64,000 nucleotides of DNA from Brachionus manjavacas (GCA_019054805.1 JAHQIY010000003.1:1426001-1490000), one strand, 5' to 3'; numbered from the stretch's first letter, positions 1-10,880 are shown. Translations and numbers: made by a program. Notes: generated by a model not told the origin, from the letters alone.

Positions 1-445
1 CGATTTCCTCCAATATATTCAACACCAAATCCACGTCCGTAATACTATCCTCACCGTTATCAACTCGCAATGGTACACCACTTAGAACTATGTTATTTTC
101 CTTCTCCATGCGCGCTCTCGACTCGTCTATAACTTTTTCAAACAACATCACCTCTTCCTGGCTACTATTCACTTTGTTTCCCTTTTTAAGAAAATTATCC
201 CATCTCATAGCAGACTCTTCCGGACTCGAGTTCGTTCTACTTTTTAGTTGTTGTTTAAAGTCTTCGTTTTGTTTTTTCAATTCAACATTTTCATTCTCAA
301 AATCTTTTACTTTATTAGCCAAGCTTTCCAGAACCGTTTGAACCGATTTTATATACTCCGATATTTTCTTATGAACGTCGCTGTGTTGGCCCTGACCAAG
401 ACCTCTCCACGGCGGCACATAATTAATTTTTATTAATATAATCAT
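1..445 (-). CDS. Non-LTR retrotransposon ORF1-like protein, partial (runs off the left edge)
   Basis: The minus strand is open from an ATG at 443-445 to the window edge, at least 148 codons without a stop. After a short N-terminus with PPWRGLGQG there is a long charged stretch rich in K, E, N and L (HKKISEYIKSVQTVL, then ENENVELKKQNEDFKQQL) that looks like a coiled coil. It is followed by RARMEKENNIVLSGVP, the usual start of the RRM-like domain in ORF1 nucleic-acid chaperones of LINEs. ORF1 proteins bind the element RNA. The ORF is uninterrupted and less AT-rich than its flanks, so this may be a young copy whose ORF2 lies outside the window. The family assignment is inference from motif style; a host coiled-coil protein is the alternative. 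Confidence 0.55.
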   Translation of the reverse strand, partial: MIILIKINYVPPWRGLGQGQHSDVHKKISEYIKSVQTVLESLANKVKDFENENVELKKQNEDFKQQLKSRTNSSPEESAMRWDNFLKKGNKVNSSQEEVMLFEKVIDESRARMEKENNIVLSGVPLRVDNGEDSITDVDLVLNILEEI

Positions 446-599
446 AGAATTAATTTTAAACTTTCAGAAAAAATGTTATTTAATTATTTTAAACTTTGTT
501 TTGTTTTTTTATACTGAACTTCACAAAACCACTTAATTCGAGACTTAACTTTTAAAAACTTCTGATTAATAATGTAGATTCAAACTTAATTTCTGTTAA

Positions 600-720
600 T
601 CGTTTTACTTCATTTTTACATGCCTAGATCTTGAAGTTTACCGAACTAGACCATATTTGCTCCATTGTCAGTTACTATTTTTACAACCTTGTTTCTTAAA
701 AAACAAATTATTATTCATGT
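600..720 (-). pseudogene. hAT transposase remnant
   Basis: The minus strand at 649-690 encodes KVVKIVTDNGANMV, very close to the conserved DN-containing motif of hAT transposases (consensus near I.TDNG.NM). A stop codon follows at once and frames break on both sides, so this is a short dead relic. No terminal repeats could be assigned to it. Confidence 0.45.
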
Positions 721-2640
721 GGCGATTTTTTCAAAAAGCAAACTTAATGTCAAACTTAACTCGTCTAATTTTTTTATCATTATTTATTGAGGTAAGCCTC
801 ATATGCAAAATAAAAAAAAAGAAAAAGTTAAGTTAAGTTCTTCAAATTCTACAAAATTTGAAAATAAAAAAAATCAATTCTCAAATTTGTAATAATTAGT
901 GATAATTTAAATTATCCAAAAAAAAAATAAAAATTATGTAAAGAAATCTATATTTGTAAGTCGTTTAAATTTTTAACAAACAAAAAAGATTTTGACCATT
1001 TTTGAACTCTTTTTCGATTTTATTCATGACAAGATTGACCGAATCAACCAACGATTTTCTTCTGCAAATATGTGCTCAATTATCAAAACAGACGTCCTCG
1101 ATTGATGGTCGGTAACATCTATATGTATTTTATTTTATTTTCTTGCAAATTGTTTACACAGTAAGGTTTTCCTTTGCCCAAAAATAACATATTTTTCTCT
1201 TAAGTAAATCAATAAGTCATAACATATCTTGCTATTTTCTAATTGTTAGAAAAAATATCTTGTGCTTTAAAAAGATTTGTTCAATTTTTTCCACCTTTAG
1301 GACCTCTAGCAAGGGTGCAGTTCTCGCATACTTTTAGACCACAAAAACTCTTTTATGTTGTTAATTTTGCCGAATTTCAAATTCTCTAAGTTTTTTGTCG
1401 ATAATTTTAATAAGATCTTGGTGGTACCTAAAAATTTGTTGATTGTATTATTTTGACTAGACAAAAAAAATTTAAAAAAATTATTTGAGCTTTTAAATTG
1501 TGATTGTGAATTTAAAAAGACGTTTTGAAGGTGATCCGCTAGTAATTCTACTTTTTCATTGTTTGGTTTATCGGAATTTGTTCCTGTTCGTTTGATTTTG
1601 TTATCAAGGTTGTTTACATAGTAAAATCAAGGATTTTAAAATAAAGAAATTTTTATTCAGTTGTAAGAGCTCTTTTTTTTCATCACTACTTTCAAATTCT
1701 ATTACCGATAGTTTTTTTTTAAAATAAGATCTTAAATTAATTGTAGATATTTGAATTGCATTCATTTAAATGTCTTATAAAATTCGAGGTGTTACAAGCC
1801 AAGTCGTTGACGATTTCATAGCATGAATTTCATTTTGCATAAGTGCATATTTTTTTTCGAATTTGCTCTATTTGTTAAAAAAGTAAAATTGGCAAAAAAT
1901 TAAATTTTATCTTTTATTTAATAATTATAAAATAAAATAAATTTTTTAATTACATTTGTATCCTATTTAATGAAAAATCAAAGGAAGTGACTTGAAAAGT
2001 ACTGTTAAATAGTCTAACAAGTTAAAGTATGACTTGGACTTGAAAATATATTTTTTGTTCTGGAATATACTTGTATTATAGGCTTTTATCAACAATCAAA
2101 AAAAACATATCAGGAATTTGACTTGATTAAGTAAATTTAAAAAAACAAGTCATAATTTTTTTTTAATTTGATTTTTTATATTTTTTAATTTGATTTATTC
2201 TGTTAAATCTATTTCTAAAATTATTTAAGGCACAAATTTTTTTGTTTTTATTTATAAATACACTTAAAAAGAATACAACAATTATGTGAATTGCTAAAAA
2301 AATCATGTTTAAATATTTACATTGAAAAATTGATTTAAAAAAAATAATTTTATTATTTCCTGAATAAAAAAAATTCAAGATTTATAATTTTTTTTTATAT
2401 TTTAATTCTTTTTTAAAAATTAGTAAAATTTTTAAATTGATTATTTTCTAATTTTTGAAACAAGTCATAGTCCAGACTTGCACTTGATATGTAACAAAAA
2501 TTTAATGACAAAATTATTTAAAGTAAGTTAAATTAAAAAAAAAATTAAAAAAAAGTATTTTTTAAATATAACTAATTCAATTAAGTGTCACTTTTAATAG
2601 CTTTTTATAAAAACTTGTTCAAATAAAAAATCAATTTAAA
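721..2640. other. AT-rich intergenic stretch, no gene seen
   Basis: Long A/T runs and stop codons in all frames. Some moderately complex sequence near 1290-1440 may be further hAT debris, but no motif could be confirmed. The short minus-strand frame at 2163-2378 is low-complexity Asn/Ile/Phe and looks like chance. Confidence 0.5.
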
Positions 2641-2658
2641 AAAATAGTAAGCCTTTTA

Positions 2659-2970
2659 CAGTGGTGCTACGATACCATGAATTCACCATATTTACGTAAA
2701 TTATGGTAAATTCATGATAATTTACCATATTTACCGTAAAAAATGGTAATCTAAAATGGGGATTTTTCGTAAAATACCAATAATTATTGTAAAATTCAGT
2801 GAAAAAAAAAATTTCCAAAATTTCTCGAAAAAAACCGGTTTTCATGAAAAAAAAATTTGATTGAATTTTGTGACAAAAATTGACGTAAATTTCGGTAAAT
2901 TTTTGTAAAAAAGTTAAAAAATTACCGAAATTTACGTCAATTTTTGTCACAAAATTCATCAAATTTTTTT
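2659..2970. repeat. Palindrome-containing repeat, possible hAT-type MITE end
   Basis: It begins with CAGTGGTGCTACGATACC, a hAT-like terminus that resembles the start of the repeat at 58468. It holds several ATTACCGTAAA/TTTACGGTAAT-type words. Inside lies a perfect inverted repeat, 2863-2898 against 2922-2957 (36 bp arms, 23-nt spacer), extending outward with one 1-nt gap into a T/A-rich arm near 2849 and 2969. The opposite element end was not found. Confidence 0.4.
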
Positions 2971-3275
2971 TTGTTTGAATTTTTTGCTGATAAAAAGAAA
3001 TTTTTTCCTTTAAAAATACTCAAATTAAACATCATTTCTGGATACATTCTTTTCTAGCAATGAAATATAATGTGTATAAATTCTTTTAAAATAAAAAAAT
3101 ACTACATAAAGCTAATTTTGGATGTATACACTAGAACAAATGAATACTTTGTGATGTTCAATTATTTATTAAGATTATTTTTTAAGATATTATATAAGAT
3201 CTTTCTAAACATTGTAAACTATTTGCATCTTTTAAATAGATGTCTAATTTGTAATCATAGTAGTCAAACATTAAA

Positions 3276-3890
3276 ATGGAGCAAAATCAAATGAGCATTA
3301 GTCAATGGATGAGGTATTTCAACAGGATTGACAATTCAGCACCAGTTGGTAACAATTGGAATCACAGAACTTTGAGTTATAAATCTAGTGGACAATATCC
3401 TCAGTCAAATTTCAATGATCCTAGTTTTAAAAATCTAAACACAAATGGAATCAAGCAATTAAATAATCAATTTAGTCCAAATCCTTTTAAATATAATAAC
3501 AATATCAGTAGTATGACAACAAATTTTTTCCCCAATAACTCAAATATATCCACATTTAACAATGCAAATGTGAATGGCTTTGGATCTATGTTTGACACCA
3601 ATTTTAACTTTAATAATTTTTCAGCACAAAATTGGATGGATGACATGAATTATGATCGATTTATGAAGCAAAAGAAAAAAAAACCCAAAGATTATTCAAA
3701 CAGACCTATTGTCTATATCGCTAGTATTGACGACTATAGAAATGGATCAAGGGATGACTATGAATCAGACGATTCAGAATATGACGATTATGATTCCGAG
3801 TATGATGATTCTGAATTTGAAGATGATTATGAAGACGACCAATATGAGTCTCTTAAACCACCATCCCATAAAAAACCTTATAGACATTAG
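3276..3890 (+). CDS. Asn-rich protein with acidic C-terminal tail, unrecognised
   Basis: A 204-codon open frame beginning ATGGAGCAA in a favourable context (AAAATGG). Residues 20-120 are rich in N, F, S and P and look disordered. Residues 131-138 form a basic patch (KQKKKKPK). Residues about 152-191 are a tract of D, E, S and Y (DDYESDDSEYDDYDSEYDD). No signal peptide, membrane segment or known domain is visible. Two overlapping AATAAA signals at 3934-3944, about 45 nt past the stop, support a real transcript. Base composition is AT-rich like the surroundings, unlike the BEN and innexin genes. A nuclear or RNA-associated disordered protein would fit but that is only inference. An upstream exon cannot be excluded. 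Confidence 0.55.
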   Translation: MEQNQMSISQWMRYFNRIDNSAPVGNNWNHRTLSYKSSGQYPQSNFNDPSFKNLNTNGIKQLNNQFSPNPFKYNNNISSMTTNFFPNNSNISTFNNANVNGFGSMFDTNFNFNNFSAQNWMDDMNYDRFMKQKKKKPKDYSNRPIVYIASIDDYRNGSRDDYESDDSEYDDYDSEYDDSEFEDDYEDDQYESLKPPSHKKPYRH

Positions 3891-3933
3891 ACAAAATTTT
3901 TAGCTTTTTTGAGAAAAGCCATTAGCATTTTAA

Positions 3934-3944
3934 AATAAAATAAA
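3934..3944 (+). terminator. Polyadenylation signals (two overlapping AATAAA)
   Basis: AATAAA at 3934-3939 and again at 3939-3944, just downstream of the stop at 3890. Confidence 0.5.
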
Positions 3945-5400
3945 TCTGATCTAAAAATAAAAAAAAGTATGAATATTTGCCTAATTTACAATTTTATATA
4001 AGATTCAGTATATCATAGGCAAGGAAGCGATTGTGATTATAATCATGCTAAAGGCAATTTTTCTGACCCAAAGTGTAAATCTTAATTACATTAAAAAATT
4101 TAGCATTTTAAAAAAATTAATGAGCTTTATCTGAACAAAATTAAAAGTAAGTAACGAAGTTTATTAAATAATCACTCATATTTTTGTTTTTAATATAGCA
4201 GGAGTAGTGGCAGTTATAACTGCAACTTTGAGCTAGGACAAACAAAGCTCTAATGAGCTATAGAAGTCAATTCATTGTGCTATCCAAATGTCAGTCTTCG
4301 CTTTTAAGCTGTTTACACTCACAATTCTTTCTGGCAACTGATTCCAAAAACCGTCTACTCTGTTTGTAGGCATTGTGAAATTTCATACAAACCTTCTTAA
4401 AATTACAAAAATAAATTCTTTTTCATTAATTTAAATTGACAAAATTAAGTTTTTTAAAATTTTATGATGAAACAACATGAAACAAAATTTGTTTCCCTAA
4501 ATTCAACAAAAAAAGATTTATTTTTTATTAACAGGAAAATGTTAATGATAGAAAAAATAATCAATATTTTGGAATCTATTAATGCTTCAGAATTTTTTCA
4601 GAATTTTTCAAAATTTTTGAATCACAATATTTTTTGCATTTTGTAAATTTATTTTATTTAAATTTTAAAATTCTGTCATCGTTATTGAAATAATTTTACT
4701 ATTCATTTCTAAGTAAACATAAAACTTATTAGTGATTTATGAGCCTCGGTTTTATGAGCCTAAAACCGAGGTTACATTGTATTAATGAACCCCGATTGTA
4801 ACATGACAACCACTTCATAAAACTGAAACTTCATAAGATCGACTTTATGAAGTCACTTCATAAAAAGAAATCAGGATATAGTAAAATTTTTTATTAACAA
4901 AATTAAACAAAACGATTATCTATTTTAATTTTAACTGTGAACTAAATCGGATTGAAGGTCTTTGGTGTTAAATGAAAAATTATGTAAGAAAACGATCAAC
5001 TCAAGACTTTAATCATATGAAAACTCTTATTTTTGAATCCCTCAAAAAATTAAAAAAAAACGAAATTAATTTTAAAATTTGGAAAAGGATTTTAAATTTT
5101 ATTTTTGAAAATATTTTAAATTAAAAATTTTTTAATTAATTATATTAAATATGAAGTCACTGGTTTTTGCGCAATCTACTTGATGGTCCCAGTTTTAAAA
5201 GTGTTATTTCTAGTCTCATTTTAGTCGTTTACTAGCACTATTAAACTATAAAAAATTTTTCGTAAACTGTAAGTTTAAAAAAAATACTAATTTTTATGCA
5301 TATTTAAAAAAGAATTAAATTTTTTTAAATTAATTTGAAAAAATTGATAATATTTAAAATAAAATATCAAATGAATTGGATGATATCGTTTTAATTAAAG
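3945..5400. other. Intergenic, AT-rich, with a hairpin cluster
   Basis: No gene seen. Holds the inverted repeats at 4744-4864 described separately; otherwise A/T-rich with stops in every frame. A short plus frame at 4464-4646 is Phe/Asn/Ile-rich and probably chance. Confidence 0.5.
4744..4864. repeat. Cluster of short perfect hairpins
   Basis: CCTCGGTTTT at 4744-4753 pairs with AAAACCGAGG at 4762-4771 across an 8-nt loop. TTTATGAAGT at 4844-4853 pairs with ACTTCATAAA at 4855-4864 across one base, and other ACTTCATAA copies lie at about 4812 and 4829. It looks like the inside of a fold-back element; no boundaries or target duplication were found. Confidence 0.4.
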
Positions 5401-5404
5401 AAAT

Positions 5405-5830
5405 CTGGTAGCTGAAGAAGGTTTTCAAGTTCTTCTCTGTAAAATCGTTCAGATCGCTTTATGTTGCTTTCGTTAGACCGTATTTAGAATATTCAATAGC
5501 AGTTTTGTGCCCTCATACCAAAAAAAAGATAAAAATACCAGAGAAAGTCTAGATTAGAGCTTCAAAGTCTTTTAAGAGCATAAAAGAATTTTCATATGAA
5601 AAAAGACTAGAAATAATGAACCTAACGACCCTCAGAGAGAGAAGATAGAGAGCCGACTTAATAGAGCATACGGGGAAAGAAGCGTATGTCTCTTGTGACT
5701 TTTTTAAAAAGAGAATTGATGATTTTTTCAAATCAAAAATAGCTGATGATTAATTCTCGTTTTAGCTACCATAGTGGTTTCTTGCTCTGCAGGTTCAAAC
5801 TTGTCGTGGCATATTATTATTATTTATATC
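5405..5830 (+). mobile_element. LINE 3' end (RT C-terminus plus ATT-repeat tail), degenerate
   Basis: Plus-strand frames spell SLYVAFVRPYLEYSIAV, then ASKSFKSIKEFSYEKRLEIM, then LTTLRERR, the usual C-terminal signature of CR1/Jockey-type reverse transcriptases, broken by stops. After the coding end comes ACCATAGTGGT (a small stem) and then an ATTATTATTATT tail at about 5812-5826. Another LINE (LINE-2) starts right after the tail. Confidence 0.65.
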
Positions 5831-7065
5831 CGTTTTTGCTAAAAAACTGTGGAGAAGCCTTAACTGTTCCTTTAACTTTGATTTTCAGAGAATCTTTATC
5901 TAATAGTCAGCTTCCAATACAATTCAGATCAGCAAATATTACTCCATTGTTTAAAAAAGGTGATAAATCAACGGCCAGCAATTATCGTCCTGTGTCTTTA
6001 ACTTCAATTCCGGGCAAGATAATGGAAGGAATAATAAGAACCAAATTGGAAGACTACCTTTATAAGAGCAATATTATATCTAAAGAACAGCATGGATTTG
6101 TCAAGAAAAAGTCATGTACATCTAATCTTCTGGAAACTCTAGATTTCATCTCAATGAGTCTAGACCAAAATATTCCTGTTGATGTAATTCTGCTAGATTT
6201 TGCGAAAGCATTTGAAACTGTTCCGCACAGACGACTAATAGCTAAATTGAAAGCGTATGGCTTTGATGGTCTGACACTAAAATGGATTGAAGCTTTATTG
6301 AAAAAAAGAAGACAACGAGTTGTTCAAGGTGAAATTTTGTCGGATTGGGTTGAGATTTTTAGTGGTGTACCACAAGGATCAGTGATTGGTCCGCTATTGT
6401 TAGTTTTGTATATCAATGATATCCCAAAAGTAAAAGAGAATGATGTCAAAATTTATGCAGATGAAACCAAAATATTTTAGCAAACGGTATCAGAAATAAG
6501 CACAGTGAAATCAAATGTTGGGTCGCAACAGGAAATCATTCGCTCGTTTTGATTGTAAGTTATTTAGATCATTGTATTTAACTTTTGTTCGTTCTCTTTT
6601 GGAATTTGCTGTGCATTTATGGTCTCCAATTCTTAAGTCGGACTGTGAGGATGTTGAAAGGATTCAACGCAGAGCGACAAAACTTGTTTCTTCAATTAGA
6701 AACAAACCGTATGAAAGTGGAAAGAAGGAAAAGATGTGATCTAATTCAATTATTCTATACAAGTACATGCATGGAATAGAATAGAATTGGTCTCCAAAAT
6801 CCAAGGAAGAGGTCACTGGTTTAAATATCACAAAGAAATTTCGAGGCTCCAACATAGAGATAACTTTTTTTCAACAGAACCGCTAACATATGGAACTCAC
6901 TGCCAAATCAATTAGTTGAAGCCTCCAATGTTAACAGCTTTAAAGCAGGCATTGAAGGCTGGATTAGCAGCAATTAATCACATCAGCTGTCTTGGTGCGC
7001 CTTGTCAGCACACTCGCTGGCTACCCAGCTATAGTCAAAATACTTCTATTACAATTAGTAATCTG
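5826..7065 (+). mobile_element. LINE-2 copy A: 5'-truncated, internally deleted retrotransposon
   Basis: Starts inside the RT domain. Visible blocks: FKKGDKSTASNYRPVSLTSIPGK, KEQHGF..KKSC, LLDFAKAFETVPH (RT motif A), SGVPQGSVIGPLL (motif B), then YADETKIF in place of YADD (motif C). A frameshift and stop follow, and the frame reads straight into MLGRNRKSFARFDCKLF and LEFAVHLWSP, so most of the RT thumb region is missing. The C-terminal region 6740-6990 has further frameshifts. The 3' end has the stem GCTGG-CTAC-CCAGC at 7016-7029 and a short CTA-like tail. The same lesions occur in copy B at 28-31 kb. Family: CR1/Jockey-like by motif; exact clade uncertain. Confidence 0.8.
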
Positions 7066-8399
7066 GAAAATAAACTGTCCTTTTTAATTTTTATAATTTT
7101 TTCTATTTAAAAATCTTTTTCTAATCAAAAATTAACAATAGGGATATAGCTGCCCGAAACTGTTCTAGGGTCAAACTCCAAAATAATTTTTCAAATAAAC
7201 ACTGCCGAAAACTGAATGCTGAAGACTGCAAAATTTGATGAATGATCGTTTGATTAGTTATCTAGAATATTGAATAGAATAGTAACTCACCATTTCAGAA
7301 AAGTTTTTTACTTCATCAAATTTATTGGCTTTAATTTTGAATTTAGAAATTTAAATATTTAAATATTTTTAGAGGATTAAAATATCAAATAAAAATAAAA
7401 AATAGAAATGTTAATTAATTTTTATTGAACGGAAAACTATGTTTGACTGATTCCAGTCTCAGCAAGAAATTTCAAAAATGCTCACACATTATGCTTTATG
7501 AAAATTTCAATGCACAGATTTTGTAGAATTTTGTTTTATTAAGGTGATACATTGACTATTTTTAAAAACTTTAGTTATTCTTCAATATTTAAAGTGTTTA
7601 AATTCAAATTTGAAGCTAATAACTTAGGTGACGTAAACAGCTTTTTTACAAAAGTATGGCTTATACTGAAACTTAACTTTAAAATGTCTAAAAATGTAAT
7701 CATTTTATTTTTTAGATTATTTTTATTTTTATCATCGCCGTAATTTTTCAAAATTTTCAGCATTGAATTTTCTTAAATAAAAGGTCATTAAAAAATTCTC
7801 TTTTCTGATCATTCATTTCAATAAATCGAAAATAAATAATTAAAGAAAAGTATTTATGACAAAATAGTTTACCGTCTATAAAATTCTTTAATTAATGTGC
7901 AAAAAAATAAGAAAACAATTTACGCATACAGTTTAGATATCAATTTTTAAAGCAAATTAAAAATATGCACTCTTATTTGTGATTACCGTTTTTTCCAAGA
8001 CTGAAAATACAAAGCTCAATGATTAAATTTATTATTTAAATAATAGAATAAGTGTAGGTAGCACAAGCAAAATTTACACAAAACTGTACCTTTATTAAAA
8101 AGCCAAAAAAATCATTTTTTATTTAAACTTTTGAATTTAATTTTTCAAATTTTTTGATCAAATTTTTCTTTATTCTTGTAAAAAAAAAATTCTAAAATTT
8201 TATTTTAAATTTTCAAGCTTATTGAATAAATATATTTCAAAATTTCTGATAAATTCATTAAAAGGCTTTTTTCTTCTAAATTTATTTTGAGTCATAGCGA
8301 CACCGACATTTTTCTATTTATTCTATTTTAATAATTGATTTTGGATTCAAATTTATTTTTCTAATAAAGTAGGTCTAGTAAATAGACTAGAGTCTAGTT
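7066..8399. other. AT-rich intergenic, no gene seen
   Basis: Long A/T-rich sequence with scattered stops. The overlapping short frames near 7552-7763 on both strands are Phe/Lys/Asn-rich and look like chance. Confidence 0.5.
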
Positions 8400-8720
8400 T
8401 TTCTAAAAATATCTAATACAGGTAAGAGGTGGTGACAACCACTAGCTTAATGTGCGTCTAGTACCAGGCCAGCAACAAATCTGTATTGGAGTTTACCTCT
8501 AAATAGCAATCACGATCACATGACACAAAGGTAAAAGCGTAAACTAAAATTATGTCTTGCTGATCTTGTTTTGAAATGACGAGGGAAAATGGTCGGAATA
8601 AATTAGAGGAGAGAGGAATAGTGCACACTAATCAAAGTGAATTTAGAAACTAGATTAAAGCAAAAATCGATATGAATAGAGGAAAAAATTCGTTATGCAC
8701 CTACAGCACGTGCTGTTACG
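8400..8720. other. Compositionally complex non-coding block
   Basis: Clearly less AT-rich than both flanks and not matching any repeat in this window. No frame longer than about 40 codons. Contains the 14-nt palindrome ACAGCACGTGCTGT at 8703-8716 with an E-box CACGTG at its centre. It could be an old repeat, a regulatory element or an unrecognised RNA. Confidence 0.3.
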
Positions 8721-10102
8721 ACACCATAAATTTGTCTATGAATTTAATTCAACTGTTTTTTTCTAATTGATTTAATGCAAAGAGAATCCGAGTTTTTTAA
8801 TTTTCCAGCAAAGAGTTATTGATTTGTGCAAGGCTGTTGCGTAAGACTAATTATTATAATTTAAATTTTCTTATTCTTTTCATTTTTGTTAAACAAAAAA
8901 ATCTATTTTTTTTCTCACTAATTTCTAGATCGTAGTTTATTCTAAATTTTACCAATGCGCATTATTTTTCTCGCATTCTCTATTTTTCATGAATAAAATT
9001 ATTTCATTTAATACAAGCCATTAAGTCCTCTCGAGGATTTACTAGATGGGTCTAGGTCATTTAGGCCCACTTTTTTTTGCAACTGCTTTAGTAAGTCAAG
9101 ATCTGGAAGGAGCATGGTGAAAATATTGATTCAAAAAATTAAATTATATTCGGCTTAGAGTTTGGTTTCAAAGTTTCCTAAATAATTTTGGTATTTCCCA
9201 AAAGACTACCCCAAGCGGCGTTTTTCTAGTTCATATTTGAAGCTAAATTCAAATTAACCTGCACCATGAGAAGCAAAAATAAAGCATAGAGAAAAATAAC
9301 AGTTGCTCAAACATTGCCCTCAAGTTACACCGTCATGGAAGTTGAAATATAGCTTCACTTTTACAGTTATTCCAAGTAGGATTTATAGGTGTTTATATAG
9401 AGAGCATTTTTCATTTATTTGTTTTCTGTACCGAGCTAGAGCTCCTTCAGAATGAAATTTAAAATAGAAAAAAATCAAAACAAAGTTAAACAGGATAGAT
9501 TAAAATGAAATTAAAATGAGATACAAAGTGGCTGTGTGATGCATGCTTAAAAAGTTGATGCTTCAGGAAAAAGAAGAAGAAATAGTAAGGTAGCAATTAC
9601 AAAGTGGAGCCGGGTGTTCGATAAATTTTGATTCGAAACCCTCTATGTACTCCCATACCAGTTTGGTTACCAATGGGACAGAATGATTCAGTCCGATTCC
9701 AAATGTGTCGATGTATAACATTAAATGTAACAATTGTCCCTATTCTATCCTAGGGAATAATGGGGAGGCGCTCATCTCATTTTCTAGTAACAATCTGACA
9801 AAGAGGCTACTGTATCGAGCTAGATAGATTGATAGATTATTTTAGAGAGATGATTTCTCAAGGTTGTTCCGAAGCGAGGCCTCATATAACCTTTTTTGGT
9901 TCCAAGAGGAGAGAGGAAAGAGAGAAGATATGGATTAAAGAAAATTAATTTATTATTTTTTCTGAGTTTTGTCTTTTATTGTTTTTTTTTTTCTTTTTTA
10001 TTATTTTATATTTTGAAGCGTGGATTACTTGGTTATGATATTAAATGGTAAAACTAGATAAATTATGGTATTTTGATCGATCGAGTATAGAGTTGATATT
10101 TT

Positions 10103-10260
10103 TTTTAAATGTTTATTTATTATTTAAATAGACTTTGAGTAATAAAACTACTTTGACTATTGTTCGTATTTTAAAATAAAGTGAAACAGATACATAGTAT
10201 TACCAAGTTGGGTTCACAATATTTAAAACATACAGTTAGATATGGTTATATTAAGAAAGG
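10103..10260 (-). mobile_element. LINE-D 3' fragment inserted into the SINE
   Basis: About 150 bp nearly matching the LINE-D 3' end at 59.7-59.85 kb (shared words include TTGTGAACCCAACTT, TCTGTTTCACTT and CTCAAAGTCTATTTAA), ending in an AATAAATAAA tail. It is flanked by an 8-bp duplication GATATTTT at 10095-10102 and 10261-10268, as expected for target-primed insertion. In the uninterrupted SINE copy (61.55 kb) the site reads AAAATATCG. Confidence 0.65.
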
Positions 10261-10268
10261 GATATTTT

Positions 10269-10352
10269 GAAGATTTTTTCATCCTCAGCGGGCTTTGAAC
10301 CCTCGTTCCTCTGCTTGCATGACTAGCACGCAAACCATTCGGCTATACAGGC
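10269..10352 (-). repeat. tRNA-like SINE head (Pol III A and B boxes)
   Basis: The minus strand reads GCCTGTATAGCCGAATGG (A box) and, about 45 nt on, GAGGGTTCAAAGCCCGC (B box), the arrangement of a tRNA-derived Pol III promoter. The acceptor 3' strand is lost and SINE body follows, so this is not a functional tRNA gene. Confidence 0.55.
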
Positions 10353-10534
10353 TTTTAACACTGAATGCGGAGTGCCAAATTTGGTCTGAATTCAAAAGTT
10401 TTGAGGATTTATTAGCATAAGCGAGTTCAGAGAGTTTGTGTTCTGTATTTTTTTAATCAATAGTTCTTGTGCAACAAAAAAAATTCTTAAGATTAATTTG
10501 AATGCTGAATATTTATTTACAGCAAAAGCGACTT

Positions 10535-10880
10535 AAACACAAGAAAACAAAGAGGTAATCTTATTCAAATAAAAGGAAACAGTTGATTTTGCTGTACCCT
10601 TCAATTTTCAAAGTAGATTTACCAGAGGCCATTCTTTTAGACTAGTAAGGGAAAATGTATAAATTTGCGCTCTACGATCTAACTTTTTTAATAACCAAAT
10701 AGTCAATAATCGGAACAAACTTCTAGAGTATACAATGGATTCAACAACTTTAGACTGTTTTAAATCAAAAATTGATAAGACCATCTAATTTAAAGCCTTA
10801 AACTTGTTATTTTTCATCATATGTTTAAAACTAATTATGTTTATTATTGCATATAATGTATTTGTTTTAATTATTATTTA
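10535..10880 (+). mobile_element. LINE 3' end remnant
   Basis: Plus-strand fragments KQRGNLIQ, TRGHSFRLVRENV, LRSNFFNNQIVNNRNKL and DSTTLDCFKSKIDKTI match the order of the RT C-terminus in CR1/Jockey-type LINEs. Stops and one frameshift are present. It runs tail-to-tail into a LINE-A tail on the other strand. Confidence 0.55.

Larger units (their letters stand above)
9412..10352 (-). mobile_element. tRNA-derived SINE with LINE-A 3' end, interrupted by a LINE-D fragment
   Basis: Read on the minus strand: a tRNA-like head (10352 to about 10262), an interruption (10103-10260), a body (about 9905-9715) and a LINE-A 3' region (9715-9412). The body words CTATCCTAG, GGCGCTCATCT and GAGGCTACTG.ATCGAG (plus-strand reading) also occur, reverse-complemented, in the copy at 61.5-61.7 kb, and the heads of the two copies are nearly the same. 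The LINE-A part reads into the hairpin GAGC-TCTA-GCTC and an AAAT tail. The element carries no coding capacity and would depend on LINE-A reverse transcriptase. Sequence at 9905-10094 is only loosely alignable to the other copy. Confidence 0.6.

Noticed and set aside
8703-8716. ACAGCACGTGCTGT palindrome with E-box
   Set aside because: A single short palindrome; no promoter or gene context to support a regulatory claim.
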